A DNA stretch of 64,000 nt from positions 1 through 64,000 of the forward strand of contig JAHCAZ010000008.1 in the NCBI GenBank assembly GCA_019634615.1. Reading direction: 5' to 3'. A model generated the notes under the pieces. It saw only the letters and a program-made list of their open reading frames with translations. It ran no database searches and was not told where the DNA came from. How positions within the stretch are numbered: position 1 is the first letter of the stretch; every line of letters starts with the position of its first letter. Source of the DNA: Opitutaceae bacterium. GTDB taxonomy: Bacteria; Verrucomicrobiota; Verrucomicrobiia; Opitutales; Opitutaceae. Shown piece by piece: positions 8,765 through 17,156 of this stretch. The translations under genes were made by a program, and so were the position numbers.

Positions 8765-9583
8765 ATGGCTGAGTCCACACCCGTCAACCCAAACGCCTCC
8801 GGCCTGGAGGTGCGCACGCATTTCGTGCGGCACCGCAACGCGCTGGTGGCGAAGGCGGACCTGGGCGACCTGTACGTGGATAACTACCTGCACCTCGCCG
8901 AACAGGGCCTGCACCCGGAGCCCGCGCACGACCGCATGTTCAAGCGCGCGCTGGCGGCCTTCGTGCTGCACCAGGCCTCGCGGCCGTGGAACGAAATGAC
9001 GGCCTGGACCATCAACTTCCAGGAACCGCGCGTGAACCTCTTCCTCGCCAGCGACAATGCCACCGGCACCGTGACCGGCCGTATCTTCGCGGAGAACGTC
9101 AAGGTGCTGCCGGAGAACCTGTTCTACGCCGATGTCGTCCGCGGCAACCAGCCCGTGCGCCGCAGCGTCGTGCACTTCCGCGGCGACGATCCCATCGTCG
9201 GCGCCGAGCGACTCTACGCGCAGAGCGAACAGCGTGGCGCGCGGTATTTTCAACTCGGCGAGGAGGAATTCGCCCTCGCGACCGAGCACCCGGACTGCGA
9301 TCTCGCCTGGTTCGGCCGCCTCGATGTGCCGCAGGTGCGCGGACTCGACGGGACCGAGACCCTCGCGCTCATCGAGCGGCGCGAGTACCGCTGGCACTGC
9401 GGCTGCAATCATCGCCGCATGCTCGAGGTGCTGGCGCCCGTGATGCGTTCCGACCCCGAGGGGCTTTTCGGCGAGGACCCCAAGGTCGAGATCCGCTGCC
9501 CGCGCTGTGGCGCCCGGCATGCGGTGACGCGTGAATCGCTCGAGGCCTACGTGGCGGAGACCCGCGTCCCGCCTTCCGCGTGA
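8765..9583 (+). CDS. Hsp33-like redox-regulated chaperone
   Basis: 272 residues. Hsp33 is a cytoplasmic holdase switched on by oxidation of a C-terminal zinc centre. The C-terminal centre is complete here: Cys212-x-Cys214 (WHCGCNHRRML) and Cys245-x-x-Cys248 (RCPRCG), with the 31-residue gap between the pairs as in E. coli Hsp33. The N-terminal domain is divergent but keeps the general layout, so I call it Hsp33-like and do not assign hslO. The ATG at 8765 gives MAESTPVNPNASG. Its TGA stop overlaps the GTG start of pnuC (GTGA), so the two are translationally coupled. Confidence 0.8.
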   Translation: MAESTPVNPNASGLEVRTHFVRHRNALVAKADLGDLYVDNYLHLAEQGLHPEPAHDRMFKRALAAFVLHQASRPWNEMTAWTINFQEPRVNLFLASDNATGTVTGRIFAENVKVLPENLFYADVVRGNQPVRRSVVHFRGDDPIVGAERLYAQSEQRGARYFQLGEEEFALATEHPDCDLAWFGRLDVPQVRGLDGTETLALIERREYRWHCGCNHRRMLEVLAPVMRSDPEGLFGEDPKVEIRCPRCGARHAVTRESLEAYVAETRVPPSA

Positions 9584-10203
9584 GCGATCTCTGGCAAAGC
9601 ATCTGGGCGGGCATCGCTGGGGCCTCGTGGATGGAGCAGCTCGCGACCGTCCTCGGGATCCTCGGTGTCGGCCTGACCATCCGGCAAAGCCTGTGGAATT
9701 TCCCCGTCGGACTCGTTCAGGTGTCGTTGTCGGCCGTGGTGTTTTATCAGGCCCGGCTCTATGCCGACATGAAACTGCAGGCGTTCTTCTTCGCCGTGCT
9801 GGCCTACGGCTGGTGGCACTGGGCGCGCCCGGGCGGTAAACGCAAGGTGCTGCCGGTGACGCGGCTCAGCCGGGCCGGGATCGCCGCTTGGGTGTTCGCG
9901 GGTCTGGCCGGCGCGATCCTGTGGGGTTGGTACCTAGAGACCCGCACCGACGCGGCCATGCCGTACCGCGATGCGTTCATCGCCTCATTCAGTATCTTGT
10001 CGCAGTGGTTGCAGGCCCGGAAGAAACTCGAGAACTGGATCGGCTGGATGATCGTCAATGCGACCGCCGTGGCCGTATATTGGGTCGCGGGCCTGTACTG
10101 GTTCGCGGTTCTGTATGTGCTCTTCTTCGTCCTCGCCGTCGGCGGGCACTACGAATGGCAGAAGTCATGGCGGCAACCCGGATCGGGTGATGAGAACCCC
10201 TGA
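9580..10203 (+). CDS. pnuC: nicotinamide riboside transporter PnuC
   Basis: 207 residues with about seven hydrophobic spans. PnuC carries nicotinamide riboside across the inner membrane by facilitated diffusion. Family features are the N-terminal WMEQLATVLGILGVGLTIRQSLWNFPVGL, the WHWARPGG turn near residue 85, and a C-terminal segment with ENWIGWMIVNATAVAVYW that corresponds to the riboside-binding core. The start is GTG within the GTGA overlap with the upstream Hsp33-like gene. The NadR-type kinase downstream would trap the substrate by phosphorylation, giving a two-gene NAD salvage route. Confidence 0.92.
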   Translation: MSDLWQSIWAGIAGASWMEQLATVLGILGVGLTIRQSLWNFPVGLVQVSLSAVVFYQARLYADMKLQAFFFAVLAYGWWHWARPGGKRKVLPVTRLSRAGIAAWVFAGLAGAILWGWYLETRTDAAMPYRDAFIASFSILSQWLQARKKLENWIGWMIVNATAVAVYWVAGLYWFAVLYVLFFVLAVGGHYEWQKSWRQPGSGDENP

Positions 10204-10207
10204 AAAC

Positions 10208-10280
10208 GAATGTGGAACTCAGGAACACTGGAACGGAATTGGCTTGGGTCCCCTTTCCAGGGTTCCTGAGTTCCACATTC
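10208..10280. repeat. perfect 19-bp inverted repeat between pnuC and the NadR-like gene
   Basis: Arms at 10208-10226 and 10262-10280 are exact complements over 19 bp (GAATGTGGAACTCAGGAAC and its reverse), with a 35-bp spacer. The spacer holds a second nested pair, CTGGAA against TTCCAG, and repeats of GGAAC-like words. It begins a few bases after the pnuC stop and separates two cooperating genes, so it may modulate expression of the downstream kinase. No U-tract follows. Confidence 0.8.
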
Positions 10281-10311
10281 CATTAGGATCGGCTTCTACC
10301 TATCACAATCC

Positions 10312-10860
10312 ATGACGTCGCCCCTGCGCATCGCCGTCTACGGTCCCGAATCCACGGGCAAGACCACGCTCGCCCAGCGGCTGGCGGAACATTTCGGCGA
10401 GCCGTGGGCGCCGGAGCATGTGCGCGGTTTCTGGGACGAGCGTGCGGGCAAGATCGTCGCCGCCGATCTCGATGCGATCGCCCGCGGCCAGATCGCCGGC
10501 GAGGAGGCTGCGGCGGCCCGGGCGCGTCGGGTGGTGTTCTGCGACACGGAGCTGCTTACCAATGTGATCTGGGCTGACCTGCTCTTCGCGGGCCAATGCC
10601 CGGCCTGGGTGCGGGAGGAGGCTGACCGGCGCTGCCAGGCCTACGCCCTGTATCTTTTCTGCGACACCGACCAGCCCTTCGTCCCCGATCCGCAGCGCTG
10701 CTTCCCCGACGCTGCGGGCCGCGCGATGTGCCGGAAGCTCTGGCGCGAGACCTTGTCGAGCCGTGGCCTGCCGTGCGTGGAAATCCGCGGCGACTGGGAC
10801 GAGCGGTTCCGTGCGGCCGTGGCCGCGGTGGAGGCCTGCTTGCGGCCGGGTCAGACGTAA
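10312..10860 (+). CDS. NadR-type ribosylnicotinamide kinase
   Basis: 182 residues of the AAA_28/NadR C-terminal kinase family. It should phosphorylate nicotinamide riboside to NMN using ATP. The P-loop is GPESTGKTT (about 10-18). Other family segments are PEHVRGFWDERAG and the Asp-containing VVFCDTELLTNVIWADLLFG-like strand. Unlike full NadR it has no helix-turn-helix and no NMN adenylyltransferase domain, so it is a stand-alone kinase. Proximity to pnuC supports the substrate. Its 3' end overlaps the malic enzyme gene tail-to-tail by 10 bp. Confidence 0.88.
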   Translation: MTSPLRIAVYGPESTGKTTLAQRLAEHFGEPWAPEHVRGFWDERAGKIVAADLDAIARGQIAGEEAAAARARRVVFCDTELLTNVIWADLLFAGQCPAWVREEADRRCQAYALYLFCDTDQPFVPDPQRCFPDAAGRAMCRKLWRETLSSRGLPCVEIRGDWDERFRAAVAAVEACLRPGQT

Positions 10861-12494
10861 TCCGGGTAGGTGGGGTCGTACATCTGGGCGTGGATGTACG
10901 TTTCAAGATTCTCCGGGCAGAGCATCGCGGTCAGGCCGCGCTTGAAGGCGACCTTGGCGACGGCGATGGCGATGGCGGCGGAGACCTTGCGGATGCGTTG
11001 GAGATCCGGATAGACGCGGCCGGCGGCAAGGTCCTGCTCGGTGACGAGCGTGGCGAGGGTGGTGGCGGCGGCGAAGAACATCTCGTTCGTCACCCGCCGG
11101 GCCTGACAGGCGATGACGCCGAGGCCGATGCCGGGGAAGACGTAGGCGTTGTTGCACTGGCCGGGGCGGTAGGTTTTGCCGTTGAGCGTCACGTCGGCGA
11201 ACGGGCTGCCGCTGGCGAAAACGACCCGGCCGTTGGCCCAGCCGTAGGCCTGCTCGGCGGTGCACTCGGCGCGTGAGGTGGGATTGGAAAGCGCGAAAAT
11301 GACCGGCCAGGGATTGTGCCGGGCCATGGCGCGGACCACGGGTTCGCTGAATGAACCGGGCGTGCCAGACACGCCGATCATCATCGTGGGCTTCAGTGCC
11401 TCGACGGCCTCGAGCAGGCCGGCCGCGCCGGGATGGTCGTGGGCGAAGGCGAGCTTGTGCTCGTTCAGGTCGGTGCGGCTGCGCACGACGAGGCCCTTCG
11501 AATCCACGAACCAGCACTGTCGCCGGGCGTCGGCCTCGGGCACGCCCTCGGCCTTGAGCGCGTCGACGATGAGCTCGCCGATGCCGATGCCGGCCTCGCC
11601 GGCGCCGTTGAACAGGAAGCGCTGCTGGCTGAGCGCGCCGTGCGTGATGCGCAGCGCGGAATAGATGCCGGCGAGCGTGACGGCGGCCGTGCCCTGGATG
11701 TCGTCGTTGAACGTGCAGATGCGCTGCTGGTACTCGCGGAGGAGGCGGAAGGCGTTGGCGTTGCCGAAGTCCTCGAATTGGAGGCAGGCGTGCGGAAAGA
11801 GTTCCTGGACGGCGTTGACGAACTCGGCGACGAGTGCGTCGTAGGCCGGGCCGCGTTCGCGGGGGATGTTGAGGCCGAGGTAGTGCGGGTCCTGGCGGAT
11901 GGGGAGGTTGTCGGTGCCGACGTCGAGCATGACCGGCAGACACTGGCTTGGCAGGACGCCGGCGCAGGCGGTGTAGAGCGAGAGCTTGCCGACGGGGATG
12001 CCCATGCCGTTGGTGCCGAGGTCGCCGAGCCCGAGGATGCGCTCGCCGTCGGTCACGACGATCATGCGCACGTCGGCGTACGGCCAGTTCTGGAGCAGCT
12101 GCTTCACGCGGCCGCGGTCCTTGAGGCTGATGTAGAGGCCGCGGGGCCGGCGGAAGATCAGGGCGTAGCGCTGGCACGCGAGGCCGACGGTCGGCGTGTA
12201 GATCAGCGGCATCATCTCGGTGATGTGGTCGACGACGACGCGGTAGAACAGGTTTTCGTTTCGCTCGAGGAGCGAGATGAGGTAGATGTAGCGCTCGAGG
12301 TCGGAGGACTTGTGGCGCACCGTTTCGAGAATGCGGGCCACCTGTTGCTCTTGGGTGGCGACATGCGGCGGGAGGAGGCCGCGGAGGCCGAGCGCGTCGC
12401 GTTCCGCCTCGGTGAAGGCGGTGCCCTTGTTGAGCAGGGGGTCGTGCAGCAGTTCGACGCCGCGTTTGCCGTGCAGATGAGGTCTCAGTTTCAT
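10851..12494 (-). CDS. NAD-dependent malic enzyme
   Basis: 547 residues, the length of the large (SfcA/MaeA and eukaryotic-like) malic enzymes. It converts malate to pyruvate and CO2 with reduction of NAD(P). Diagnostic segments are PLIYTPTVGLACQRY, the Arg and Lys active-site region GDLGTNGMGIPVGKLSLY, the metal-binding FEDFGNANAF and CTFNDDIQGTAAVTLAG, and the dinucleotide-binding GAGEAGIGIGELI. Specificity for NAD is inferred from subfamily resemblance to SfcA. A single gene, convergent with the NadR-like kinase and divergent from tcdA. Confidence 0.93.
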   Translation of the reverse strand: MKLRPHLHGKRGVELLHDPLLNKGTAFTEAERDALGLRGLLPPHVATQEQQVARILETVRHKSSDLERYIYLISLLERNENLFYRVVVDHITEMMPLIYTPTVGLACQRYALIFRRPRGLYISLKDRGRVKQLLQNWPYADVRMIVVTDGERILGLGDLGTNGMGIPVGKLSLYTACAGVLPSQCLPVMLDVGTDNLPIRQDPHYLGLNIPRERGPAYDALVAEFVNAVQELFPHACLQFEDFGNANAFRLLREYQQRICTFNDDIQGTAAVTLAGIYSALRITHGALSQQRFLFNGAGEAGIGIGELIVDALKAEGVPEADARRQCWFVDSKGLVVRSRTDLNEHKLAFAHDHPGAAGLLEAVEALKPTMMIGVSGTPGSFSEPVVRAMARHNPWPVIFALSNPTSRAECTAEQAYGWANGRVVFASGSPFADVTLNGKTYRPGQCNNAYVFPGIGLGVIACQARRVTNEMFFAAATTLATLVTEQDLAAGRVYPDLQRIRKVSAAIAIAVAKVAFKRGLTAMLCPENLETYIHAQMYDPTYPDYV

Positions 12495-12713
12495 GCTGAA
12501 GAATGGTCAACGGAAGCGACCGGTTTCAGCCGCCTCTCATGGGCCCGGATTCTAGTCCGCGCCCGGTCGCGCCAAAAGCGGGAAACACCCCGGAAGAACA
12601 TTCAGCAATTCTCCATCCGGACGGGAATGCGCGTGCTAATGGCAAGATATGCGCTGCAGTCGTGGCGGAAAAAAGGAGTGGCGCCCGGCGCCGCGGGCGC
12701 TACCTGTGCCGGC

Positions 12714-13499
12714 GTGACCGACGACTACCTTCAACGCTTCAGCGGCCTTGGCCGGCTCTACGGTGCGGCGGCTCTGCCGCGTCTGGCCGCGGCGCACGTG
12801 TGCGTCGTCGGCGTGGGCGGTGTCGGCTCCTGGACGGTCGAGGGATTGGCGCGCAGCGGGATCGGGGCGTTGACGCTCGTCGATCTCGACGACGTGTGCG
12901 TGACCAACGTCAATCGCCAGCTCCCCGCGCTCGACGGCCACATTGGCCGGCCGAAGGTCGAGGTGCTGGCTGAGCGCGTGCGCCTGATCAACCCGGCGTG
13001 CCGGGTGACGACCGTGACGGAGTTTTTCACCGCGGCCTCGGCGGCGCGGCTGCTGGCCGAGCGCTTCGACTTCGTGGTGGATGCGATCGACCTGATGTCG
13101 CACAAGGCGCTGGCCATCGGCGAGGCCCGGCGGCGCGGGTACCCGGTGCTCACGGTGGGCGCGGCCGGCGGGAAGCGCGATGCGACGCAGATCCGCGCCG
13201 GCGATCTCGGCGACGCCTGGGGCGACGAATTGCTCCGGCAGGTCCGCCGCAAGCTGCGGCGCGACCACGGCTTCGCGCCGGGTACGCAGAAGGGGCGGAT
13301 GAAATTCGATGTGCGCTGCGTGTGGTCGAGCGAGGCGCCGGTTTACCCGTGGGCCGACGGCACCTGTGCGGCGGAGCCCGAGCCCGGCAGCAATCTCACG
13401 CTGGATTGCGAGAGCGGCTTTGGCACGGCGGTCTTCGTGACCGGTGCCTTCGGGCTCGTAGCCGCGGGCGAGGTAGTGCGGGCGATCGCGGGGAGTTAA
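12714..13499 (+). CDS. tcdA: tRNA threonylcarbamoyladenosine dehydratase TcdA
   Basis: 261 residues from the GTG chosen here. TcdA (CsdL), an E1-like enzyme, cyclises t6A37 of ANN-decoding tRNAs to ct6A using ATP. Matching segments are QRFSGLGRLYG, the nucleotide-binding VCVVGVGGVGSW, ALTLVDLDDVCVTNVNRQLPAL, VVDAIDLMSHKAL and CESGFGTAVFVTGAFG. The start is uncertain: in-frame ATGs at 12627 and 12639 and a GTG at 12678 are possible, but protein similarity begins only near 12714 and no Shine-Dalgarno decides it. The SufE homologue 3 kb away could supply its CsdE/SufE-type partner, by analogy with E. coli. Confidence 0.88.
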   Translation: MTDDYLQRFSGLGRLYGAAALPRLAAAHVCVVGVGGVGSWTVEGLARSGIGALTLVDLDDVCVTNVNRQLPALDGHIGRPKVEVLAERVRLINPACRVTTVTEFFTAASAARLLAERFDFVVDAIDLMSHKALAIGEARRRGYPVLTVGAAGGKRDATQIRAGDLGDAWGDELLRQVRRKLRRDHGFAPGTQKGRMKFDVRCVWSSEAPVYPWADGTCAAEPEPGSNLTLDCESGFGTAVFVTGAFGLVAAGEVVRAIAGS

Positions 13500-13578
13500 G
13501 CGCAAAGACGCGAAGGCGCAAAGATTGCGCGAAGTCTCTAATCCGGGCTTGGTGTTACCAATGCGTCTTCGCGCTTAA
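13496..13578. terminator. bidirectional terminator-like palindrome between tcdA and the TatD gene
   Basis: Arms at 13496-13511 (TTAAGCGCAAAGACGC) and 13563-13578 match with one mismatch. The left arm includes the tcdA stop codon and the right arm ends 5 bp before the stop of the convergent TatD-type gene. The left half repeats GCGCAAAGA-like words. Its position between convergent genes suits transcription termination on both strands, although no long T-tract is present. Confidence 0.6.
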
Positions 13579-13583
13579 TCTGA

Positions 13584-14423
13584 TCAGCCGAAGAGCCGGT
13601 TAAAGTTCTCCTCTACGCGCGTCGCCAGTTGATCCACGCGCAGGCCGAGGAAGGCGGCCAGGCCGGCGTAGACAGCGGCGATGTTGGCGGGGTGGTTGAC
13701 GGTCGTCGTGTCGGGGCGGGCGGGCAGGTTGTAGAGCCGCCAGGCGCTGCGCAGCGGCATGGCGGGTGCGTCGGTTTCGACGAGCAGGCGGTCGGCCGGG
13801 ATGACCTTGAAGGTGTTGCGGTGTTGCTCGTGCTTCGAGTCGAGGAAGGCGCCGTTGAATGAGAAATACGCACCGAGATCGGCGAACGGGCGCACGAGTT
13901 CCGGCGAACCGGCGTAGGCGTGCAGGAGGAAACCACGCTCGGGGCGGCGCGCCTGGCGCAGGGTGTCGAGCAGCGCGCCCCAGGCATCGATGCAATGGAT
14001 GGAGGCCGCGAGGTTGTGGGTGGCGGCGAGCTCAAGTTGCCAGACGAAGACTTCCTTCTGCTCGGCCAGGGGCGCGCGGCGCAGGCCGGCGAGGCGCGGG
14101 TCGTCGGGTTTGGCGCTGTCGAGGATCCAGCGGTCGAGCCCGATCTCGCCGACGCGGGCACGGGGCTCGGTCGCGAGGCGCGACTCGAGCCGGCCCTGCC
14201 AGTCGGAGGGACGGTTGCCGCAGTCCCACGGATGGACGCCGTAGCTCGGCACGACCCACGGGAAACGCGAGGCCAGGGCGGAGACCGACGCCCAGTCGTC
14301 GGGCGTGGTGCCATTGACGACGGCGCCGGCGATGCCGGCTTTGGTGAGATCGGCGGCGATCTGGTCGAGGTGGGGCAGGAGCCACTCGTCCTGCAGGTGG
14401 TTGTGGGCGTCGTAAAGTTTCAC
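13584..14423 (-). CDS. TatD-family metal-dependent hydrolase
   Basis: 279 residues from GTG 14423. TatD proteins are TIM-barrel nucleases or phosphoesterases with a two-metal centre. Ligand motifs are visible: DAHNHLQDE near the N-terminus (HxH), GEIGLDRW (Glu), IHCIDAW (His), FLLHAYAG (His) and LLVETDAPAMP (Asp). The GTG start is preferred because it has an AAGG Shine-Dalgarno 8 bp upstream and gives the typical MKLYDAHNHLQ; an in-frame ATG at 14462 would add 13 residues. Substrate unknown. Confidence 0.87.
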   Translation of the reverse strand: MKLYDAHNHLQDEWLLPHLDQIAADLTKAGIAGAVVNGTTPDDWASVSALASRFPWVVPSYGVHPWDCGNRPSDWQGRLESRLATEPRARVGEIGLDRWILDSAKPDDPRLAGLRRAPLAEQKEVFVWQLELAATHNLAASIHCIDAWGALLDTLRQARRPERGFLLHAYAGSPELVRPFADLGAYFSFNGAFLDSKHEQHRNTFKVIPADRLLVETDAPAMPLRSAWRLYNLPARPDTTTVNHPANIAAVYAGLAAFLGLRVDQLATRVEENFNRLFG

Positions 14424-14518
14424 CGCCTCGACCTTCAACCACAGAAGGCCGGGGATGAACACGGAATTTTCGTGGCCAAGGATTCGCCGCCGGTGTTGGC
14501 TGCCGTCACCCGCCCCAC

Positions 14519-16738
14519 ATGACCAGTCCCGGAATGCCCGTTATCGCCGAATGGTACCAGGATCGGCGCTGGGTTTACTCGATCACCTTTGACGAGGCCT
14601 TGGCGGATTTGCACCGGTGTGCCGTGCCGATCCTGCAGGCGGCGGGTGTGCCCGGGCACGTGGAAGTGGTGGTCGGGCAGATCGGGCAGGTGCGGGCCGT
14701 GGGGGACTCGAGCTTCAACGGCATGCGGCACATGCACGCCGGCGAATTGCGCGCATTGCGGGCGCTCGGTTGGGGCGTGGGCAACCATTCATGGTCACAC
14801 GGCGTGGTCGATGCCGCTTCCGCCACGCGGGAACTGGAGCACGCCAAGACGGTGCTCGAGCAGGCGCTTGGCGAGGCAGTGACCGTCTATTGCGCGCCCA
14901 ACGACAACTCTAACATGAACGCGGAAGCCCTGGCCGCGTGCCGCCGCCTGGGTTACCTGGCGGCGATGGGGATCACCGACGCGCTCAATCTGCCCGCGAG
15001 CGACGATCTGCTCCCGCTCAACCGGACCTTTCTCCACACCCGCGGCTACGGGCCGTTCTTCAGCGAGTTCGACCCTTGGCGCAACCTGCGGCACGCGCGG
15101 GAGCGACGCGGGTGGGTGATCGACTATTGCCATTGCCCGCTGGAGCGCGCGATCCATCCCAACAAGGACTGCTCCGCCGAGGAGCTGAGGCGTCGCATTG
15201 GGGCCGTGACCGGCGAAGGGGCGGCGGTGTGGCCCGCACGGATCGAGGACGTGGTGGACTACCGCTACACGCGGGCGGCGGCGGTGATCGCGGCGACCGG
15301 GCCGGACGAATATACGGTGCAGGCGCCGGGCCTGCCGGCCGCGGTGCAGCGGCGGGTGCTCACGCTGCGGCTGCCCGCCGGCCGGGTGCGGGCGTGGGTC
15401 AATGGCGTCGAGACGCCCGGTGCGACCCTGCTGGACGTGGATCTGCGTCAGCCCGCGGTGGTGCGGCTGGAAAGGCGGCAGGCGCCGGTCGAGGTGCACC
15501 CGCCGGCGCAGTTCGGGGCGGCAGCGCAGGCGGGCCAGCGCGGGAAACTTCCGTTACCCTATCCGCGACCCATGGCGCCGAACACGATGAAGTTTCTCGC
15601 GGAGGTGGTGGACAGCGGGTTGGCGTCCGATGTGGTCGAGCGGTTCGAGCGAACAATGACGGCGCTGCTCGGCGTCAAGCACTGCATCGCGACGCCGGGG
15701 TGCACGAACGCGATGGCGGTGCTCGCGCTGGCGTTGGGCCTGGAGCCGGGCGATGAGGTGGTAACGAGCCCGATCAGCGATTACGGCTCGGTGATGGGAT
15801 TGATCAACGCGGGGTTGATCCCGGTGTTCGCCGACATCGGCGGTGAACCTGGCGACCCGAACGTGACGGCGGAATCGCTGGCGGCCTGCCTCGGACCCCG
15901 CACCCGCGCCATCGTGTGCGTGCACATGACCGGTGTGATCTGCGACATGGATCCGATCCGGGCGCTCGCGCGCAGGCACGGCCTGACCCTGGTCGAGGAC
16001 GTGTGCCAGGCGACGTTTGGGAAATACAAGGGCCGCTTCGCCGGCACCCTGGCGGACGGAGCGGTATTCTCCTTCGACAGTGAAAAGACCATCGGCTCGG
16101 ACATCGGGGGCTGCCTGGTGACGGACGACGATCGGCTGGCGCAGGCGGCGCGGCTCGCGGGGCACGCGCGGGGAGCCGAGCTGCGGGAGGGCTTTGGGCG
16201 CATGCACGTGACCCCGGGTCTGGCGCTGCGCATGCCGCAATGCACCGCCGCCATGACCTTGGCGCAGCTGGAAGCGGCGCCGGCGCACATCGCGGCCCGC
16301 GACCGGGCGGCGCGACGGATCCTGCGGGGGCTGGCGGGCATCCCCGGCATCGTACCCCTGCGAACCCCGGAAACGACCGATCCGCTCTCCTATTGGATGC
16401 TGGGCTTCAACCTGGAGCTAGGGGCCTTCCGCTGCACCGCGGACGAGTTTGGACGGCAACTGGATGCGGCGGGCGTGCCTGGTGCGAGCACGGCCCGTTA
16501 CTACCTTCTGCCCGCGGCATTGCCGTTCCTGCGGGAACGCGCCGAACGGCGCCTATGGCCCTATGACGCAGCCACAACCGACCGGGTGCACCGGTACGAC
16601 GCCGAGACGGTGCCGCGGGCCGCTAGGTTCATCGGCAGCTTCGTCCGGTGGTTCACCTTTTGCGAGAAATACACCGATGCTGACTGCGATCTGGCGGTCG
16701 AGCTGGTGCGCGCCGTGGCAGAGCGCAACCGCGCCTGA
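14519..16738 (+). CDS. bifunctional protein: NodB-type polysaccharide deacetylase fused to DegT/DnrJ-type PLP aminotransferase
   Basis: 739 residues with two recognisable halves. Residues about 1-230 resemble NodB/CE4 deacetylases: YSITFDEA (catalytic-type Asp25, but Glu26 where the second Asp is usual) and NHSWSH (His90 and His94, the metal pair). A beta-rich linker runs to about 340. From about 355 to the end it is a DegT/DnrJ/EryC1/StrS sugar aminotransferase, with CIATPGCTNAMAVLALAL, HMTGVICDMDPI, LVEDVCQATFGKYKG and the PLP lysine Lys523 in FSFDSEKTIGSDIGG. It may deacetylate and transaminate a sugar substrate in sequence. No frameshift or internal stop separates the halves. It is a lone gene, not in a visible polysaccharide cluster. 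Confidence 0.85.
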   Translation: MTSPGMPVIAEWYQDRRWVYSITFDEALADLHRCAVPILQAAGVPGHVEVVVGQIGQVRAVGDSSFNGMRHMHAGELRALRALGWGVGNHSWSHGVVDAASATRELEHAKTVLEQALGEAVTVYCAPNDNSNMNAEALAACRRLGYLAAMGITDALNLPASDDLLPLNRTFLHTRGYGPFFSEFDPWRNLRHARERRGWVIDYCHCPLERAIHPNKDCSAEELRRRIGAVTGEGAAVWPARIEDVVDYRYTRAAAVIAATGPDEYTVQAPGLPAAVQRRVLTLRLPAGRVRAWVNGVETPGATLLDVDLRQPAVVRLERRQAPVEVHPPAQFGAAAQAGQRGKLPLPYPRPMAPNTMKFLAEVVDSGLASDVVERFERTMTALLGVKHCIATPGCTNAMAVLALALGLEPGDEVVTSPISDYGSVMGLINAGLIPVFADIGGEPGDPNVTAESLAACLGPRTRAIVCVHMTGVICDMDPIRALARRHGLTLVEDVCQATFGKYKGRFAGTLADGAVFSFDSEKTIGSDIGGCLVTDDDRLAQAARLAGHARGAELREGFGRMHVTPGLALRMPQCTAAMTLAQLEAAPAHIAARDRAARRILRGLAGIPGIVPLRTPETTDPLSYWMLGFNLELGAFRCTADEFGRQLDAAGVPGASTARYYLLPAALPFLRERAERRLWPYDAATTDRVHRYDAETVPRAARFIGSFVRWFTFCEKYTDADCDLAVELVRAVAERNRA

Positions 16739-16741
16739 GGG

Positions 16742-17152
16742 TCAGGCGTGGCGCGCGGCGAAGGCGCCGATGGCGGCTCGCACCGCCGCGAGGCCATTGC
16801 GCCGGGTGGGCGAGAGATTCGGCAACAGGCCAAGCACGTCGAGCGGGTCGGTCTCGTCCGCGACGATCTCGGCCCGGGTGGCGCCGTCGAAATAGGCGCA
16901 CAGGAACGCGACCAAGCCTTTCACCAGCGGGCCGTCCGCATCGCAGCGGAAGTGGCCGCGACCGTCGCGCAGCTCCGGGACCAGCCAGACCTGGGAGATG
17001 CAACCTTGCACGCGGTTTGCGTCGATGCGCAGTTCCGAGGGCAGCGGCGGCAGCCGCCGCGCGCGGTCCACGACGGCAGTCAGGCGCTCCTGCGAGTTCT
17101 CGATGAGCAGGAAGTCATCGAGCAACTGCCGTTGCCGGTCATTCATGTTCAC
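16742..17152 (-). CDS. sufE: SufE-family cysteine desulfurase sulfur acceptor
   Basis: 136 residues, the usual size. SufE takes persulfide sulfur from a SufS/CsdA desulfurase and passes it to Fe-S assembly or, for CsdE, to the TcdA system. The acceptor cysteine is Cys51 in VQGCISQVWL. Other family segments are LPPLPSELR, FRCDADGPLVKGLVAFL and the C-terminal LSPTRRNGLAAV. It converges on the fusion gene, with 3 bp between stop codons, and begins 4 bp before the stop-codon end of the upstream GH29 gene. No other suf genes are present, so the exact client is open. Confidence 0.9.
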   Translation of the reverse strand: MNMNDRQRQLLDDFLLIENSQERLTAVVDRARRLPPLPSELRIDANRVQGCISQVWLVPELRDGRGHFRCDADGPLVKGLVAFLCAYFDGATRAEIVADETDPLDVLGLLPNLSPTRRNGLAAVRAAIGAFAARHA

Positions 17153-17156
17153 GCGC

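Noticed and set aside
7961..9520. Long minus-strand frame extending pcm across the Hsp33-like gene
   Set aside because: Pcm with its signal peptide starts at 8668; the extension has no domain and overlaps a better gene.
10903..12510. Arg/Pro-rich 535-codon frame overlapping malic enzyme on the same strand
   Set aside because: Typical +1 shadow composition; the malic enzyme frame has all family motifs.
11433..12710. N-terminal continuation of the tcdA frame antisense to malic enzyme
   Set aside because: TcdA similarity begins only at about 12714; the upstream part is the shadow of the malic enzyme gene.
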